Shown here: positions 19,320 through 28,392 of the stretch, piece after piece
How the letters are laid out: each line of letters begins with the position of its first letter
How positions within the stretch are numbered: position 1 is the first letter of the stretch
Source: JARFPW01 sp035464655
GTDB lineage: Bacteria; Gemmatimonadota; Gemmatimonadetes; Palauibacterales; Palauibacteraceae
NCBI GenBank assembly: GCA_035464655.1
Contig: DATHRZ010000012.1
Coordinates: 1-64,000, forward strand
DNA: 64,000 nucleotides
Reading direction: 5' to 3'
Translations under genes and position numbers: made by a program
The notes under the pieces: generated by a model
Databases searched by the model: none
What the model saw: only the letters and a program-made list of their open reading frames with translations
Told to the model about the DNA's origin: nothing

Positions 19320-20549
19320 CTAGAAAAATTCGCGGATCCAGCCGCCGACCCGGCTCAGGGTGCGCGCGACCGCGCTCCCGCCGTTGTCGAGCCGCCGATG
19401 CCGTCCGTACAGGGCCAAACCGACCGCCGCCGCGCACTCCGGCCGGCGCACGGCCTCGACGACACCGTCGAGACCGGCTCCGGGGAGTCCGCGCGCCACC
19501 GGCAGATTGAGGACCTCCTGGGCGAGCTCGATGACCCCGTCGAGCTCGACGCCGCCGCCCGTCAGCACGACCCCCCCGGGCAGCTCGTCGATCAGGCCGT
19601 GCGTGTCGAGCTCCTCGAACACGAGCCCGAGAATCTCGTCGAGTCGCTGTTCGATGATGTGGGCGAGCAACTCGCGCGAGACCTCGCGCCGGCCGGCGGG
19701 CGTCGGGCCCGAGATCTCGAACTTCTCGGCCGCGTCCACCCGCCGGGTCTGTGCGCTGCCGTAGAGCGCCTTCAGCGTCTCGGCCTCCGCCTCGGGAACG
19801 CCGAGTCCCCTGGCGATGTCCCGGGTGACGGTCGCGGCGCCCCACGGCAGGGTGCGCGCGAGCCGCAGGCGCTCGTCCTTGAACGCGAGGATCTCGGTCG
19901 AGCCGCCCCCGATCTCGACGAGCACGGTGCCGGCGACGCGGCCCGCCTCGGTGAGCACTGACAGGCTGCTGGCGAGCGGCGTGAGAACCAGCTCTTCGAT
20001 CCGGTAGCCGGCCCGGTCGATCGCCTTGCGTAGGTTCTGACAGGCGGCGCTGTCGGCCGAGATCACGCTGACCTCCGACTCGAGACGGGTCGCCTCCATA
20101 CCCGTCGGGTCCTGGATGCCCGCCCGGCCGTCGACGATGTAGTCCTGTGGAATCGCGTGTAGGATCTCGCGGTCGGGCGGCAGCACGACCGCCTGGGCCA
20201 CCTCGTGGACGTTCTCGATGTCGCGCGGCATGATCTCGCGCCCCGAGATCGCCACGACGCCCACCGAGCGGTCGATCACGATGTGGTTCCCGCCGACGCC
20301 GGCGAATACGGTCTGCGCCTCGACACCCGCCATGTCCTCGGCCTCGCGCAGGGCCGTCCGGATCGACTCGGTCGCCGCCTCGATGTTGGCCACCGAGCGT
20401 TGCCGAACGCCCTCGGTAGGCGCGTGCCCGACCCCGATGACCTCGGGCCGCTCCTGTTCGGCAAACGCGGCACCCGGGTCGAGGATCACCGCGCAGGTCT
20501 TCGTCGAGCCGACGTCCAGGCCGACGATGTAGCGCGATCCGCCGATCAT
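19320..20549 (-). CDS. ftsA: Cell division protein FtsA
   Basis: Actin-like ATPase that tethers FtsZ to the membrane. It has 409 residues. It begins with the phosphate-1 motif IVGLDVGSTKTCAVI and has the adenosine motif VLTGGGVELDG. The last residues, LSRVGGWIREFF, form the amphipathic membrane-targeting helix. The ATG at 20549 overlaps the ftsQ stop as ATGA. The ftsZ gene follows after 48 bases that hold its ribosome-binding site. Confidence 0.96.
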   Translation of the reverse strand: MIGGSRYIVGLDVGSTKTCAVILDPGAAFAEQERPEVIGVGHAPTEGVRQRSVANIEAATESIRTALREAEDMAGVEAQTVFAGVGGNHIVIDRSVGVVAISGREIMPRDIENVHEVAQAVVLPPDREILHAIPQDYIVDGRAGIQDPTGMEATRLESEVSVISADSAACQNLRKAIDRAGYRIEELVLTPLASSLSVLTEAGRVAGTVLVEIGGGSTEILAFKDERLRLARTLPWGAATVTRDIARGLGVPEAEAETLKALYGSAQTRRVDAAEKFEISGPTPAGRREVSRELLAHIIEQRLDEILGLVFEELDTHGLIDELPGGVVLTGGGVELDGVIELAQEVLNLPVARGLPGAGLDGVVEAVRRPECAAAVGLALYGRHRRLDNGGSAVARTLSRVGGWIREFF

Positions 20550-21280
20550 TGGCTCCTCCCCATGCGGATCACCACTTCGTTCTCGTATCGCGCGTCGGCC
20601 TCGCGCACGGGCCCGCGTGCCTCCGCCAGGCTGACGGCGCTGCCGACTCGCAGGAAGGCGGCGGCGGCGTCACGAATCGGCAGCACGACCCGATCGAGCG
20701 GACTGCCCGGGAGCAGCAGGAATTCGACCGACGTGCCCCGCAGCGGACGGATCTCGGAGATGCGGCGCGTGAACGCCGAGTCGAGGGCACTCACCTGGTC
20801 GAGTACCTCGAGTGCCAGGCGCGCCGCCTCGGGCTCGACACGGCCGTCTGTTACGTCGGCGCCGACGAGTATCGGCAGATCGAGGGCGCTGCCGGCCGGA
20901 TCGAGGGCGAGGGCCCGTCCCGCCGCATCCACCGGGACGAGCTCGGGGGTCGAGACGAACGCCACCGGTTGCACCTCACGGATCACGACGTCGACGCGGT
21001 GGATACCGGCCCGCCGCACGCTGGCCTCGAGGAGGAGCGGATGCTCGGCCAGGCGGTTCTCGATCGGCCGCATGTCGTCCCATACCGACGCCTCCGGCCC
21101 GAACGCCGCGAGAGCGCGGATCTGTTCGGCGGGCACGAAGTGCGCCCCGCGGACCCGCACGTCCTCGACGCCGAAGATCGGCACGTTTCGAAGGGCCACG
21201 GGTCCCCAGACCGGGCTCAGCACCCCGATGGTGCCGGCCGTGACGACCACCAGCAGGCGGCTCCGCAGGCGCCGGTTCAC
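20546..21280 (-). CDS. ftsQ: Cell division protein FtsQ/DivIB
   Basis: Bitopic divisome protein linking early and late components in the periplasm. It has 244 residues: a basic start (VNRRLRSRLL), one membrane helix (about 9-27), then a POTRA domain beginning near FGVEDVRVRGAHFV, and the FtsQ/DivIB domain to the end. The start is GTG at 21280, overlapping the murB stop as GTGA; the stop is coupled to ftsA. The family is divergent, but position and topology make the call firm. Confidence 0.9.
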   Translation of the reverse strand: MNRRLRSRLLVVVTAGTIGVLSPVWGPVALRNVPIFGVEDVRVRGAHFVPAEQIRALAAFGPEASVWDDMRPIENRLAEHPLLLEASVRRAGIHRVDVVIREVQPVAFVSTPELVPVDAAGRALALDPAGSALDLPILVGADVTDGRVEPEAARLALEVLDQVSALDSAFTRRISEIRPLRGTSVEFLLLPGSPLDRVVLPIRDAAAAFLRVGSAVSLAEARGPVREADARYENEVVIRMGRSQ

Positions 21281-22218
21281 GTCGCCCCTCCCTCTCCGGA
21301 CCCCGCCGCGTCGGGCGCGCCCACGGCGGCCAGCTCGTCGGCGGAGAACCCCCACAGCCGGATCTCCGGCGACAGCAGGACGCCCGTTTCTTCGTGCACC
21401 CGGCGCCGGGTTTCCGCCATCAGCCACCAGACGTCGGCCGCCGTGGCTTCACCGAGATTGGCGATGAAGTTGGCATGCCGTTCGGCGATCTGGGCATCGC
21501 CTCGCCGCGCCCCGCGCATGCCGACCCGATCGACGAGCTGCCAGGCGCCGGTCCACGGCGCGCCGGGATTCCTCCAGATCGAGCCGCAGGACGGGAGATC
21601 GTAGACCTGGGCCTCGACCTTCGCGCGGCGGCGCGCGAAGTGCTCCTTCTCGACGTCTTCCGCGTCGCCGATCGTCGCGGCGAAGCGCGCGGCGACGAAG
21701 ATCCACGGCTCCGGCACGTCGACCGTGCGGTAGGCCGGACGCGCCTCGGCCGGAGTCAGACGCACCGTTTCGCCGGCCGGTGTGATCGCCTCGGCCCACT
21801 CCACGCAGTCCCAGAGCCCGACCTCCACCGAGCCGGCGTTCATGCGCAATCCCCCGCCGACGCTGCCGGGCACCGCCTCGAGAAAGCTCCAGCCCTCGAA
21901 CGCGGCCCGCCGCGCCTCGCCGACCAGGGCCGGAAGGCCCGCGGCCCCACCGGCCTCGAGGTGATCGTCCTCCACGCGCAGGGCGCCGAACTCCCCCGCC
22001 AGGACGAGCACCCGCTCGGCCACGCCGCCATCCGACACCAGCAGGTTCGCCCCGCGTCCGAGCACGCGATACGGGGCGCCCGCCAGGCCGGCGAGCGCCT
22101 CGATCAGCGCGGCCCGGCCCTCGGCGTGCCCGAGGGCTGGCGTCGGACCGCCGATCCGGTAACGGGTGTGCTCGGCGAGTCGCACGTCAGCCTCCCAATG
22201 CATCGGGGTGTCCGGCAT
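21277..22218 (-). CDS. murB: UDP-N-acetylenolpyruvoylglucosamine reductase MurB
   Basis: FAD enzyme reducing UDP-GlcNAc-enolpyruvate to UDP-MurNAc. It has 313 residues. FAD-binding motifs are YRIGGP (20-25), LGRGANLLVSD (53-63) and PGSVGGGLRMNAG (117-129). The proton donor Ser213 lies in CGSIWRNPG, and Glu285 in LSPEIRLWG. The start at 22218 overlaps murC by 32 bases; an ATG at 22203 would overlap by 17. Its place between murC and ftsQ is a common dcw order. Confidence 0.96.
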   Translation of the reverse strand: MPDTPMHWEADVRLAEHTRYRIGGPTPALGHAEGRAALIEALAGLAGAPYRVLGRGANLLVSDGGVAERVLVLAGEFGALRVEDDHLEAGGAAGLPALVGEARRAAFEGWSFLEAVPGSVGGGLRMNAGSVEVGLWDCVEWAEAITPAGETVRLTPAEARPAYRTVDVPEPWIFVAARFAATIGDAEDVEKEHFARRRAKVEAQVYDLPSCGSIWRNPGAPWTGAWQLVDRVGMRGARRGDAQIAERHANFIANLGEATAADVWWLMAETRRRVHEETGVLLSPEIRLWGFSADELAAVGAPDAAGSGEGGAT

Positions 22219-23590
22219 GCGCGGCCCGTGCCGCGTCGTGAGCGAGTCTGGTCACGTCGCCCGCCCCCATGAACGCGAGCACGCTGGGTCGGTCGACCCG
22301 CACGAGACCGTCGACCTGGTCGGGCTCGAGCGGTTCGAGACCCCGCCGCGCTCCGAGGATGAGTTCACGCGTGACCCCCGCGATCGGCGCTTCGCGGGCC
22401 GGATAGATCGGCAGCACGAGGGCCCGGTCGGCACGGGCCAGGGCGTCGGCGAACCCGGCGGCCTGGTCCCGCGTTCGCGTGTAGAGGTGCGGCTGGAACA
22501 CGACGATGAGCCGGCGACCCGGCCAGGCCGAACGAAGCGCCTCCATTCCCGCGCGCACCTCCGTCGGATGGTGCGCGTAGTCGTCGACCACGACGAGGTC
22601 CGCGTCCTCGTGCAGCACCTGGAGGCGCCGATCCGCGCCCCGGAAGTCTTCGAGGGCCGTCGCCAGGGCGGCCCGGTCGGCGCCGAGCCAGATGGCGGCG
22701 GCCAGGGCGGCGGCCGCGTTCTGGGCGTTGTGCGCGCCGGGCGCCCCGACCCGAAACGGAACGGCCTCGTCCGGACCATGCAGGCGGCACGACTGGCCGG
22801 CTCGTCCGGCGTCGAGAACCTCGAGCCGCCACGTCGACTCGGCGGCGAAGCCATACGTCCGTACTTCCGCCGGCGACCGGACGGAAGGGGCGAGCCGGAG
22901 CGCGCCCTCGTCGTCGGCGCACAGGAGAACCCGCGCGGCCCGAGACACGAACTCTACGAACGCCGCCTCCAGCGAGGCCGCGTCTCCGTAGGTGTCGAGG
23001 TGTTCGGGCTCGACGGATGTCACGATGGCCAGATCGGGGTCGAGTTCGAGAAACGAACGGTCGTACTCGTCGGCCTCCACCACCGCGAGGTTCCCCGCGC
23101 CGATCCGCGAGTTGCCGCCCCAGCTGCCCACCCGTCCGCCGACGAACGCAAGCGGGTCCAGCCCCGCCCGTTCCACGGCCACGGCCAGCATCGTCGTGAC
23201 CGTCGTCTTGCCGTGCGTACCCGCCACGGCGGCCAGCCGTCGGTCGTTGACCAGCGCCCCGAGGGCGCGCGCGCGCTTCAAAGTGGGTACGCCGGCCGCG
23301 CGCGCCGCGGCCAGGGCCGGATGATCCTCCGGCAGGGCCGAACTGTAGATCACCAGGTCTGCCGCGCGTACCGGCTCGAGCTCGGTCTCCCGATGCACGT
23401 CGACGCCGAGGGCCTCGAGGTCGGCCGCCGCGGCGATCTCCCGATCCGAACCGGCCACTGTGCACCCGCGAGCCATCAGGGCCGGCACGAGGGCACGCAT
23501 TCCCGCGCCCGCGAGGCCGAGGAAAAACACCGAACCGCCGGCGGGCGGGAGATCGGACGGACGCGCGAGTCGCGGCTCAGTCATCGGCAT
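22187..23590 (-). CDS. murC: UDP-N-acetylmuramate--L-alanine ligase MurC
   Basis: Adds the first amino acid of the stem peptide to UDP-MurNAc. It has 467 residues. The N-terminal Rossmann part contains FLGLAGAGM, the ATP loop AGTHGKTTVTTM, the Mur-ligase EADEYDRSFL and the C-terminal DDYAHHPTEV. Two ATGs lie close together (23590 and 23584). The first has GGGAGGG about five bases upstream and is preferred. It overlaps the murG stop by 14 bases. Confidence 0.96.
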   Translation of the reverse strand: MPMTEPRLARPSDLPPAGGSVFFLGLAGAGMRALVPALMARGCTVAGSDREIAAAADLEALGVDVHRETELEPVRAADLVIYSSALPEDHPALAAARAAGVPTLKRARALGALVNDRRLAAVAGTHGKTTVTTMLAVAVERAGLDPLAFVGGRVGSWGGNSRIGAGNLAVVEADEYDRSFLELDPDLAIVTSVEPEHLDTYGDAASLEAAFVEFVSRAARVLLCADDEGALRLAPSVRSPAEVRTYGFAAESTWRLEVLDAGRAGQSCRLHGPDEAVPFRVGAPGAHNAQNAAAALAAAIWLGADRAALATALEDFRGADRRLQVLHEDADLVVVDDYAHHPTEVRAGMEALRSAWPGRRLIVVFQPHLYTRTRDQAAGFADALARADRALVLPIYPAREAPIAGVTRELILGARRGLEPLEPDQVDGLVRVDRPSVLAFMGAGDVTRLAHDAARAAHAGHPDALGG

Positions 23591-24716
23591 GCGACCCTCC
23601 CCTGCCCCGCGCGGCGAGTGCGAGCAGGTCGGCGACGATCCGATCGGCCGCGTCGGGACGCCCGCGCTCCGCCATTCGGTTCGCCATCGCCTGGTGCTTC
23701 GCCGGAGCGCCGAGGACCTCGACGACGGCCGCCCACAGCGCACCCGGGGCCGTATTTCCCTGCTCGAACACCAGGGCCGCGCCCGCGTCCTCGAGAGCCC
23801 GGGCGTTGTGGCGCTGGTGATCGCCGGCGGCGCTCGGTAGCGGAACCAGCAGGGCGGGCACCCCGACGGCCGCCAGCTCGGCCGAGAACATCGCACCGGC
23901 GCGAGCGATCGCGAGGTCGACTCGATCGAGCTGCGCACCGAGGCCGTCGATCCAGGGAACGACGCGGATTCGGTCGGCCCACGGAGTGCTCCGAACGGCC
24001 GACGTCACCGCTTCTTCGTGCGCAGGACCGGTGATCCAGACGAGGGTCGTCGCGCTCGGCCATGCCCCGGTGGCCGACAGGTCGCGCAGCAGCATCTCGT
24101 TCAGCGCCCGCGCTCCCTGGCTGCCGCCGGTTACGAGCACGATCTTCCCCGCCGGCCAATCGAACTCGTGAGATTTCGAAGAGGCCGCGTCCGCGGAGGC
24201 CGGCAGCGCGACCGGGTTCCCATGCGCGTGGATCTCCGTTTCCCGTCCTGGCTTCAAGCGGGAGGCCGCCTCGGGGTAGCCCAGGTGCACCTGGTCGACA
24301 TGGGGGGCCAGCAGGCGCGTGACCAGCCCGGGCCATGCATTCTGCTCCTGCAGGGCCGTGGGCCGTCGAGCCGCGATCGCGTAGGCGAGTGCCGGCGCCG
24401 CCGCGTAGCCCCCCGTTCCGACCGCGACGTCGGGCCGAAAATTCCGGAAGATCGCGCTGACGCCGCGGAACACGGCCGGGGTGCTGGTCAGCAGCTGCCA
24501 GTTGCGCCAAGGACGGCGGCGCGCCAGGGGCTGCATCGGCAGGAGCTGGTAGGCGAAGCCGCTGTTCGGCAGGACGCGGCTCTCGATTCCGCGTTCCGCG
24601 CCCACCAGCAGCAGCTCGCAGGCCGGCTCGGCCCTCCGCAGCGCCGCTGCCAGATTCAGGGCCGGGACGAGGTGGCCTCCCGTGCCGCCACCCGCGATCA
24701 GGATCCGGGACGCCAT
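23577..24716 (-). CDS. murG: UDP-GlcNAc:lipid I N-acetylglucosaminyltransferase MurG
   Basis: Peripheral inner-membrane GT28 enzyme turning lipid I into lipid II. It has 379 residues. The first glycine loop ILIAGGGTGGHLVPAL is at the N-terminus; the second, VTGGSQGARALNE, opens the C-terminal donor domain. RAGAMFSAELAAVGVPALLVPLP matches the UDP-GlcNAc site region. It starts three bases after the ftsW stop. It acts between MraY and FtsW, whose genes lie just upstream. Confidence 0.96.
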   Translation of the reverse strand: MASRILIAGGGTGGHLVPALNLAAALRRAEPACELLLVGAERGIESRVLPNSGFAYQLLPMQPLARRRPWRNWQLLTSTPAVFRGVSAIFRNFRPDVAVGTGGYAAAPALAYAIAARRPTALQEQNAWPGLVTRLLAPHVDQVHLGYPEAASRLKPGRETEIHAHGNPVALPASADAASSKSHEFDWPAGKIVLVTGGSQGARALNEMLLRDLSATGAWPSATTLVWITGPAHEEAVTSAVRSTPWADRIRVVPWIDGLGAQLDRVDLAIARAGAMFSAELAAVGVPALLVPLPSAAGDHQRHNARALEDAGAALVFEQGNTAPGALWAAVVEVLGAPAKHQAMANRMAERGRPDAADRIVADLLALAARGRGGSHADD

Positions 24717-24719
24717 GGC

Positions 24720-25898
24720 TCAGTGTCTCCATGCGGTCGACACGTTCAGCAGGATGCCCGTCGCCGCCAGCGTCAGCACGAGATTCGTGCCACCGGCGCT
24801 GATGAACGGCAGGTTGACGCCAGTCGTGGGCAACAGGCCGAGCGCCACACCCATGTGGGCAAAGGCGGACAGCGCAACCAGGGCCGTGATGCCGACGGCC
24901 AGCAGGCGCCCGTACATGTCGGGGGCGCCGCGCGCGATTCGCAGGCCGATCAGCGTCCAGGCGACGAACAACACGATGAGCAGGACGGCGCCGATGAAGC
25001 CCCATTCTTCGGCGATGATCGAAAAGATGAAGTCGTTCTGGGGTTCGGGCAGAAACTCCATCTTCAGGCTGCTGCGCCCGAACCCGACACCGGTGAGGCC
25101 TCCCGAGCCGATGGCGATCAACGACTGCCGAAGCTGATAGCCGCTGGTCGCCGCGACCGACGACGGATCGACGAATGTCGAGATGAACGCGCCGATTCGT
25201 GCCCGCCGATACTCCGAGGCGAGCGCCGCCACGAGGCCGAGTGGGACGACGACGGCCAGCCCGAGCGCGAAGTGGGTCAGCCGCGCACCGGCCACGAACA
25301 GGACGACGCCAGCGAGCGCGGCGATCCACAGGGCCGCCGAGAAATGAGGCTCGAGCAGGACGAGCCCCGAAACGGCGCCGACCACGAGGAGAATCGGCAG
25401 AAGTCCTTCACGAAAATCGTGCAGCTGGTCCTGCTTCTTCACGCAGATCGCGGCCGTCCAGATCACGACGGCGAGCTTTGCGAGGTCGGAGGGCTGGACG
25501 GTAATCCCGAGGGTAAGCCAGCGGCGAGCCCCGTTCCACTCCGGCGCGATGGCCTCGGTGCCGGGCAGCACGAGGGGCACCAGCAGCGCCGTCGCGACGG
25601 CGAGAATCGGCCACGCGAGCTTCTGGTACAACCGGTAGTCGACAAGGCTCGCGGCAAACAGCGCCACGAGACCGACGGCGGCACGGCTCGCCTGTCCGAA
25701 CAGGAAGTGCCCGTCCTGCAGCCCGCGCGTGTGCGCCACGTAGGCGCCGGCGCTGTAGACCGACAGCAACCCGAACACGACGAGCACCAGAGTCAGTCCG
25801 AGCAGGGCGCGACCGGGCACGGTGGCACCCGAGCTCGGGCGCACCGGAAAACCTCGCAGCCCGAAGGCCGATCCGCGGGTGCCACTCACCGCGCTCAC
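24720..25898 (-). CDS. ftsW: Septal peptidoglycan polymerase FtsW
   Basis: SEDS-family glycosyltransferase polymerising lipid II at the septum with its partner FtsI. It has 392 residues and about ten membrane helices. Signature segments are WNGARRWL, VQPSDLAKLAVV and, near the end, GVNLPFISAGGTNLV. The start is GTG at 25898, overlapping the murD stop as GTGA; a second in-frame GTG is four codons on. It belongs to FtsW rather than RodA by genomic position. Confidence 0.95.
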   Translation of the reverse strand: MSAVSGTRGSAFGLRGFPVRPSSGATVPGRALLGLTLVLVVFGLLSVYSAGAYVAHTRGLQDGHFLFGQASRAAVGLVALFAASLVDYRLYQKLAWPILAVATALLVPLVLPGTEAIAPEWNGARRWLTLGITVQPSDLAKLAVVIWTAAICVKKQDQLHDFREGLLPILLVVGAVSGLVLLEPHFSAALWIAALAGVVLFVAGARLTHFALGLAVVVPLGLVAALASEYRRARIGAFISTFVDPSSVAATSGYQLRQSLIAIGSGGLTGVGFGRSSLKMEFLPEPQNDFIFSIIAEEWGFIGAVLLIVLFVAWTLIGLRIARGAPDMYGRLLAVGITALVALSAFAHMGVALGLLPTTGVNLPFISAGGTNLVLTLAATGILLNVSTAWRH

Positions 25899-27289
25899 GA
25901 CAGATCGGCCTCGGCCAGGGTTCGCACGGCCCGCGTGAAGGCCTCGCCACGAACCTCGTAGTTCGGATACATGTCGAAGCTCGAACAGGCGGGAGAGAAC
26001 AGCACGACGTCGCCGGGTTCCGCATGACGCGCCGCCGCACGCACGGCAGCCTCCATACCGTTCTCGACCGAGACCCTGGGCGCCGCGTTCTCCAGCTCGC
26101 CGACGATTCGGGGTGCCGCTTCGCCGAACGCGACGATCGCGCGAAGGCGATCCTCCGCCGCCTCGGCGATCGACGAGTACGACTCGCCTTTGTGACGTCC
26201 GCCCAGCAGCAGGATGATCGGACGGTCGAACGACTGCACGGCGGCTCGCGAGGCCGCCACGTTCGTGGCTTTCGAGTCGTTGAGCCACAGGACATCGCCG
26301 TAGGTGCCGACCTCTTCGAGCCGGTGCGGCAGGCCCCGCCCCTGGCGCAGGCCCGGACCGACGGCATCGGCCGCGCAGCCCGCCAGGCGGGCCACCAGCC
26401 CCGCCGCGAGAGCGTTGGCGACGTTGTGCCGGCCGATCAGCGGAAACTCCGCCTCCGCCAGCCAGTCCTCCGTCGTTCCCGATTCGATGCGCGCCCGGAG
26501 GATTCCGTCTGTCGCCAGCCAGGCGCCGCGCTCGACTTCGTGCTCGGTGGAGAACGCATACGTGCCGGCTCCGGGCGCTCCGGCCGCGAGATCGAGGACG
26601 CTCTCGTCGTCGGCGTTCAGCACCCAGCTCGTCTCGGGCCCGCCGGCGCTGAACAGGCGCTGCTTGTCGGCGTAGTAGGCCTGCAGGTCTCGGTACCGGT
26701 CGAGGTGGTCGGGAGCGAGATTCAGCATCGCGCCGATGTCCATCCGAAAGCTCTCGAGGTCGGCGAGCTGGAAACTGCTCAGCTCGACCACCACCCAGTC
26801 GGGCTGCTCGTCTTCGATCGCCGTCCACGACAGGGGCCGGCCGATGTTGCCGCCCGCCACGGCCGATGTCCCGCTCGCCTCCAGCACGTCGGCGGCGAGC
26901 TGTGTGGTCGTCGTCTTTCCGTTCGTGCCCGTGATTCCGATCACCCGGCTCCGCAGGGCGCCGTATGCCAGCTCGACCTCCGCGATCGTGCGGATGCCGG
27001 CCGCCGAGATCTCCTGCCGCACCTCGGAGAACGGGCTGATGCCGGGGCTGACGACGACCAGGTCGGACGCGAGGATGCGGTCCATGTCGTGCCTGCCCGC
27101 CTCGGCGTCGATTCCTTCGGAACGGAGCGCCTCGGCGGCGGCGCTCTGCTCGACGCCGGCGAACGCGTCGCTGGCGTACACCTCGGCCTCGCGGCGCGCC
27201 GCGAGTCGCGCCGCCGCCGTGCCCGACACGCCGAGCCCGAGGACGCTCACCTTCGCACCTGACCGGAACGGCATCTCGCGCTCGATCAT
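25895..27289 (-). CDS. murD: UDP-N-acetylmuramoylalanine--D-glutamate ligase MurD
   Basis: Adds D-Glu to UDP-MurNAc-L-Ala. It has 464 residues. VLGLGVSGTAAARL is the N-terminal nucleotide-binding loop, TGTNGKTTTTQL the ATP loop, and LNLAPDHLDRY the Mur-ligase metal-site region. NDSKATNVAA near the C-terminus is the typical MurD signature. The ATG at 27289 overlaps the mraY stop as ATGA. Confidence 0.96.
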   Translation of the reverse strand: MIEREMPFRSGAKVSVLGLGVSGTAAARLAARREAEVYASDAFAGVEQSAAAEALRSEGIDAEAGRHDMDRILASDLVVVSPGISPFSEVRQEISAAGIRTIAEVELAYGALRSRVIGITGTNGKTTTTQLAADVLEASGTSAVAGGNIGRPLSWTAIEDEQPDWVVVELSSFQLADLESFRMDIGAMLNLAPDHLDRYRDLQAYYADKQRLFSAGGPETSWVLNADDESVLDLAAGAPGAGTYAFSTEHEVERGAWLATDGILRARIESGTTEDWLAEAEFPLIGRHNVANALAAGLVARLAGCAADAVGPGLRQGRGLPHRLEEVGTYGDVLWLNDSKATNVAASRAAVQSFDRPIILLLGGRHKGESYSSIAEAAEDRLRAIVAFGEAAPRIVGELENAAPRVSVENGMEAAVRAAARHAEPGDVVLFSPACSSFDMYPNYEVRGEAFTRAVRTLAEADLS

Positions 27290-28392
27290 CGGACCTTCAG
27301 TGTCGCGAGCGCGACGAGGGCGAACATGATTCCGAGAATGTAGAAGCGGATCACGACGCGCGTCTCCGGCCACCCGAGCTGCTCGAAGTGGTGGTGCAGC
27401 GGGGCCATGCGGAACACGCGCCGTCCGGTTCCCGTGCGCTTGCGAGTGATCTTGAACGTCGTGGTTTGAATCAGCACAGAAAGAGCCTCCAGGACGAACA
27501 TTCCACCGACGACCACCAGGAGCAGTTCGGACTTGAGCAACACGGCGACCGTTCCGATTGCACCACCGAGCCCGAGGGCTCCCGTGTCGCCCATGAACAC
27601 ACTGGCCGGGGGTGCGTTGTACCACAGGAAGCCGATCGCCGCGCCGGCGACCGAGACGCAGAACACCGTCAGCTCGCCCGCACCCGGCAGGTACGGAAGG
27701 CCGAGATAGTACGAGGTGTCGATGCGGCCCATCACGTAGGCGAACAACGCCATCGCGAGGGCGGCGATCGCGGACAGGCCAGCCGCCAGGCCGTCGAGGC
27801 CGTCGGTGAGGTTCACCGCGTTCGAGAACCCGGCCACGACGATGGCGATGAACAGCGGAAAGAAGAAGGGCAGGAGCACGAGCTCGACGTTCTTCAGGAA
27901 CGGTACCATCCGGTGCGTCACGTCGCCGCCGGGGAGCGGAAGCCAGAGCAGAAGGAGCCCGAACGAGAGACCCGCCACGAACTGCCAGATGAGCTTGTGG
28001 CGTGCGATCAGGCCTCGCGACTCGTGCCGCACGACCTTCAGGTAGTCGTCCGTGAAGCCGATCAGGCCCGTGACGATCGTCATCGCGAGCGCGGCGTGAA
28101 TGTACCAGCGATCGAGCGGCGCCCACAGCAGGGTCGACACGACGATGGATACCAGGATGATGATCCCGCCCATCGTCGGAGTCCCGGCCTTGTGGTGGTG
28201 CGTGCGCGGCCCTTCGACGCGAACGACCTGGCCGATGTTGTACGCCTCCAGGCGCCGGATCACCGGGGGGCCGGCGACGAACGCCACGAGCAGCGCCGTG
28301 ACCATCGCACCGGCGGCCCGAAACGAGATGTACTGGAACACGTTGAAGATGATGTGCCGGTCGGCCAGCGGGAACAGGAGATGATAGAGCAT
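27286..28392 (-). CDS. mraY: Phospho-MurNAc-pentapeptide translocase MraY
   Basis: Makes lipid I from UDP-MurNAc-pentapeptide and undecaprenyl phosphate at the inner membrane. It has 368 residues with about ten helices. Motifs are GTPTMGG, the Asp pair in GFTDDYLKV, NAVNLTDGLDGLAAG and MAPLHHHFEQLGWPE. The ATG at 28392 shares its last base with the murF stop (TGATG). It is the target family of tunicamycin-type inhibitors. Confidence 0.97.
   Translation of the reverse strand: MLYHLLFPLADRHIIFNVFQYISFRAAGAMVTALLVAFVAGPPVIRRLEAYNIGQVVRVEGPRTHHHKAGTPTMGGIIILVSIVVSTLLWAPLDRWYIHAALAMTIVTGLIGFTDDYLKVVRHESRGLIARHKLIWQFVAGLSFGLLLLWLPLPGGDVTHRMVPFLKNVELVLLPFFFPLFIAIVVAGFSNAVNLTDGLDGLAAGLSAIAALAMALFAYVMGRIDTSYYLGLPYLPGAGELTVFCVSVAGAAIGFLWYNAPPASVFMGDTGALGLGGAIGTVAVLLKSELLLVVVGGMFVLEALSVLIQTTTFKITRKRTGTGRRVFRMAPLHHHFEQLGWPETRVVIRFYILGIMFALVALATLKVR

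Noticed and set aside
24018..25961. A 647-codon open frame on the plus strand
   Set aside because: Antisense to murG and ftsW, which carry all family signatures.
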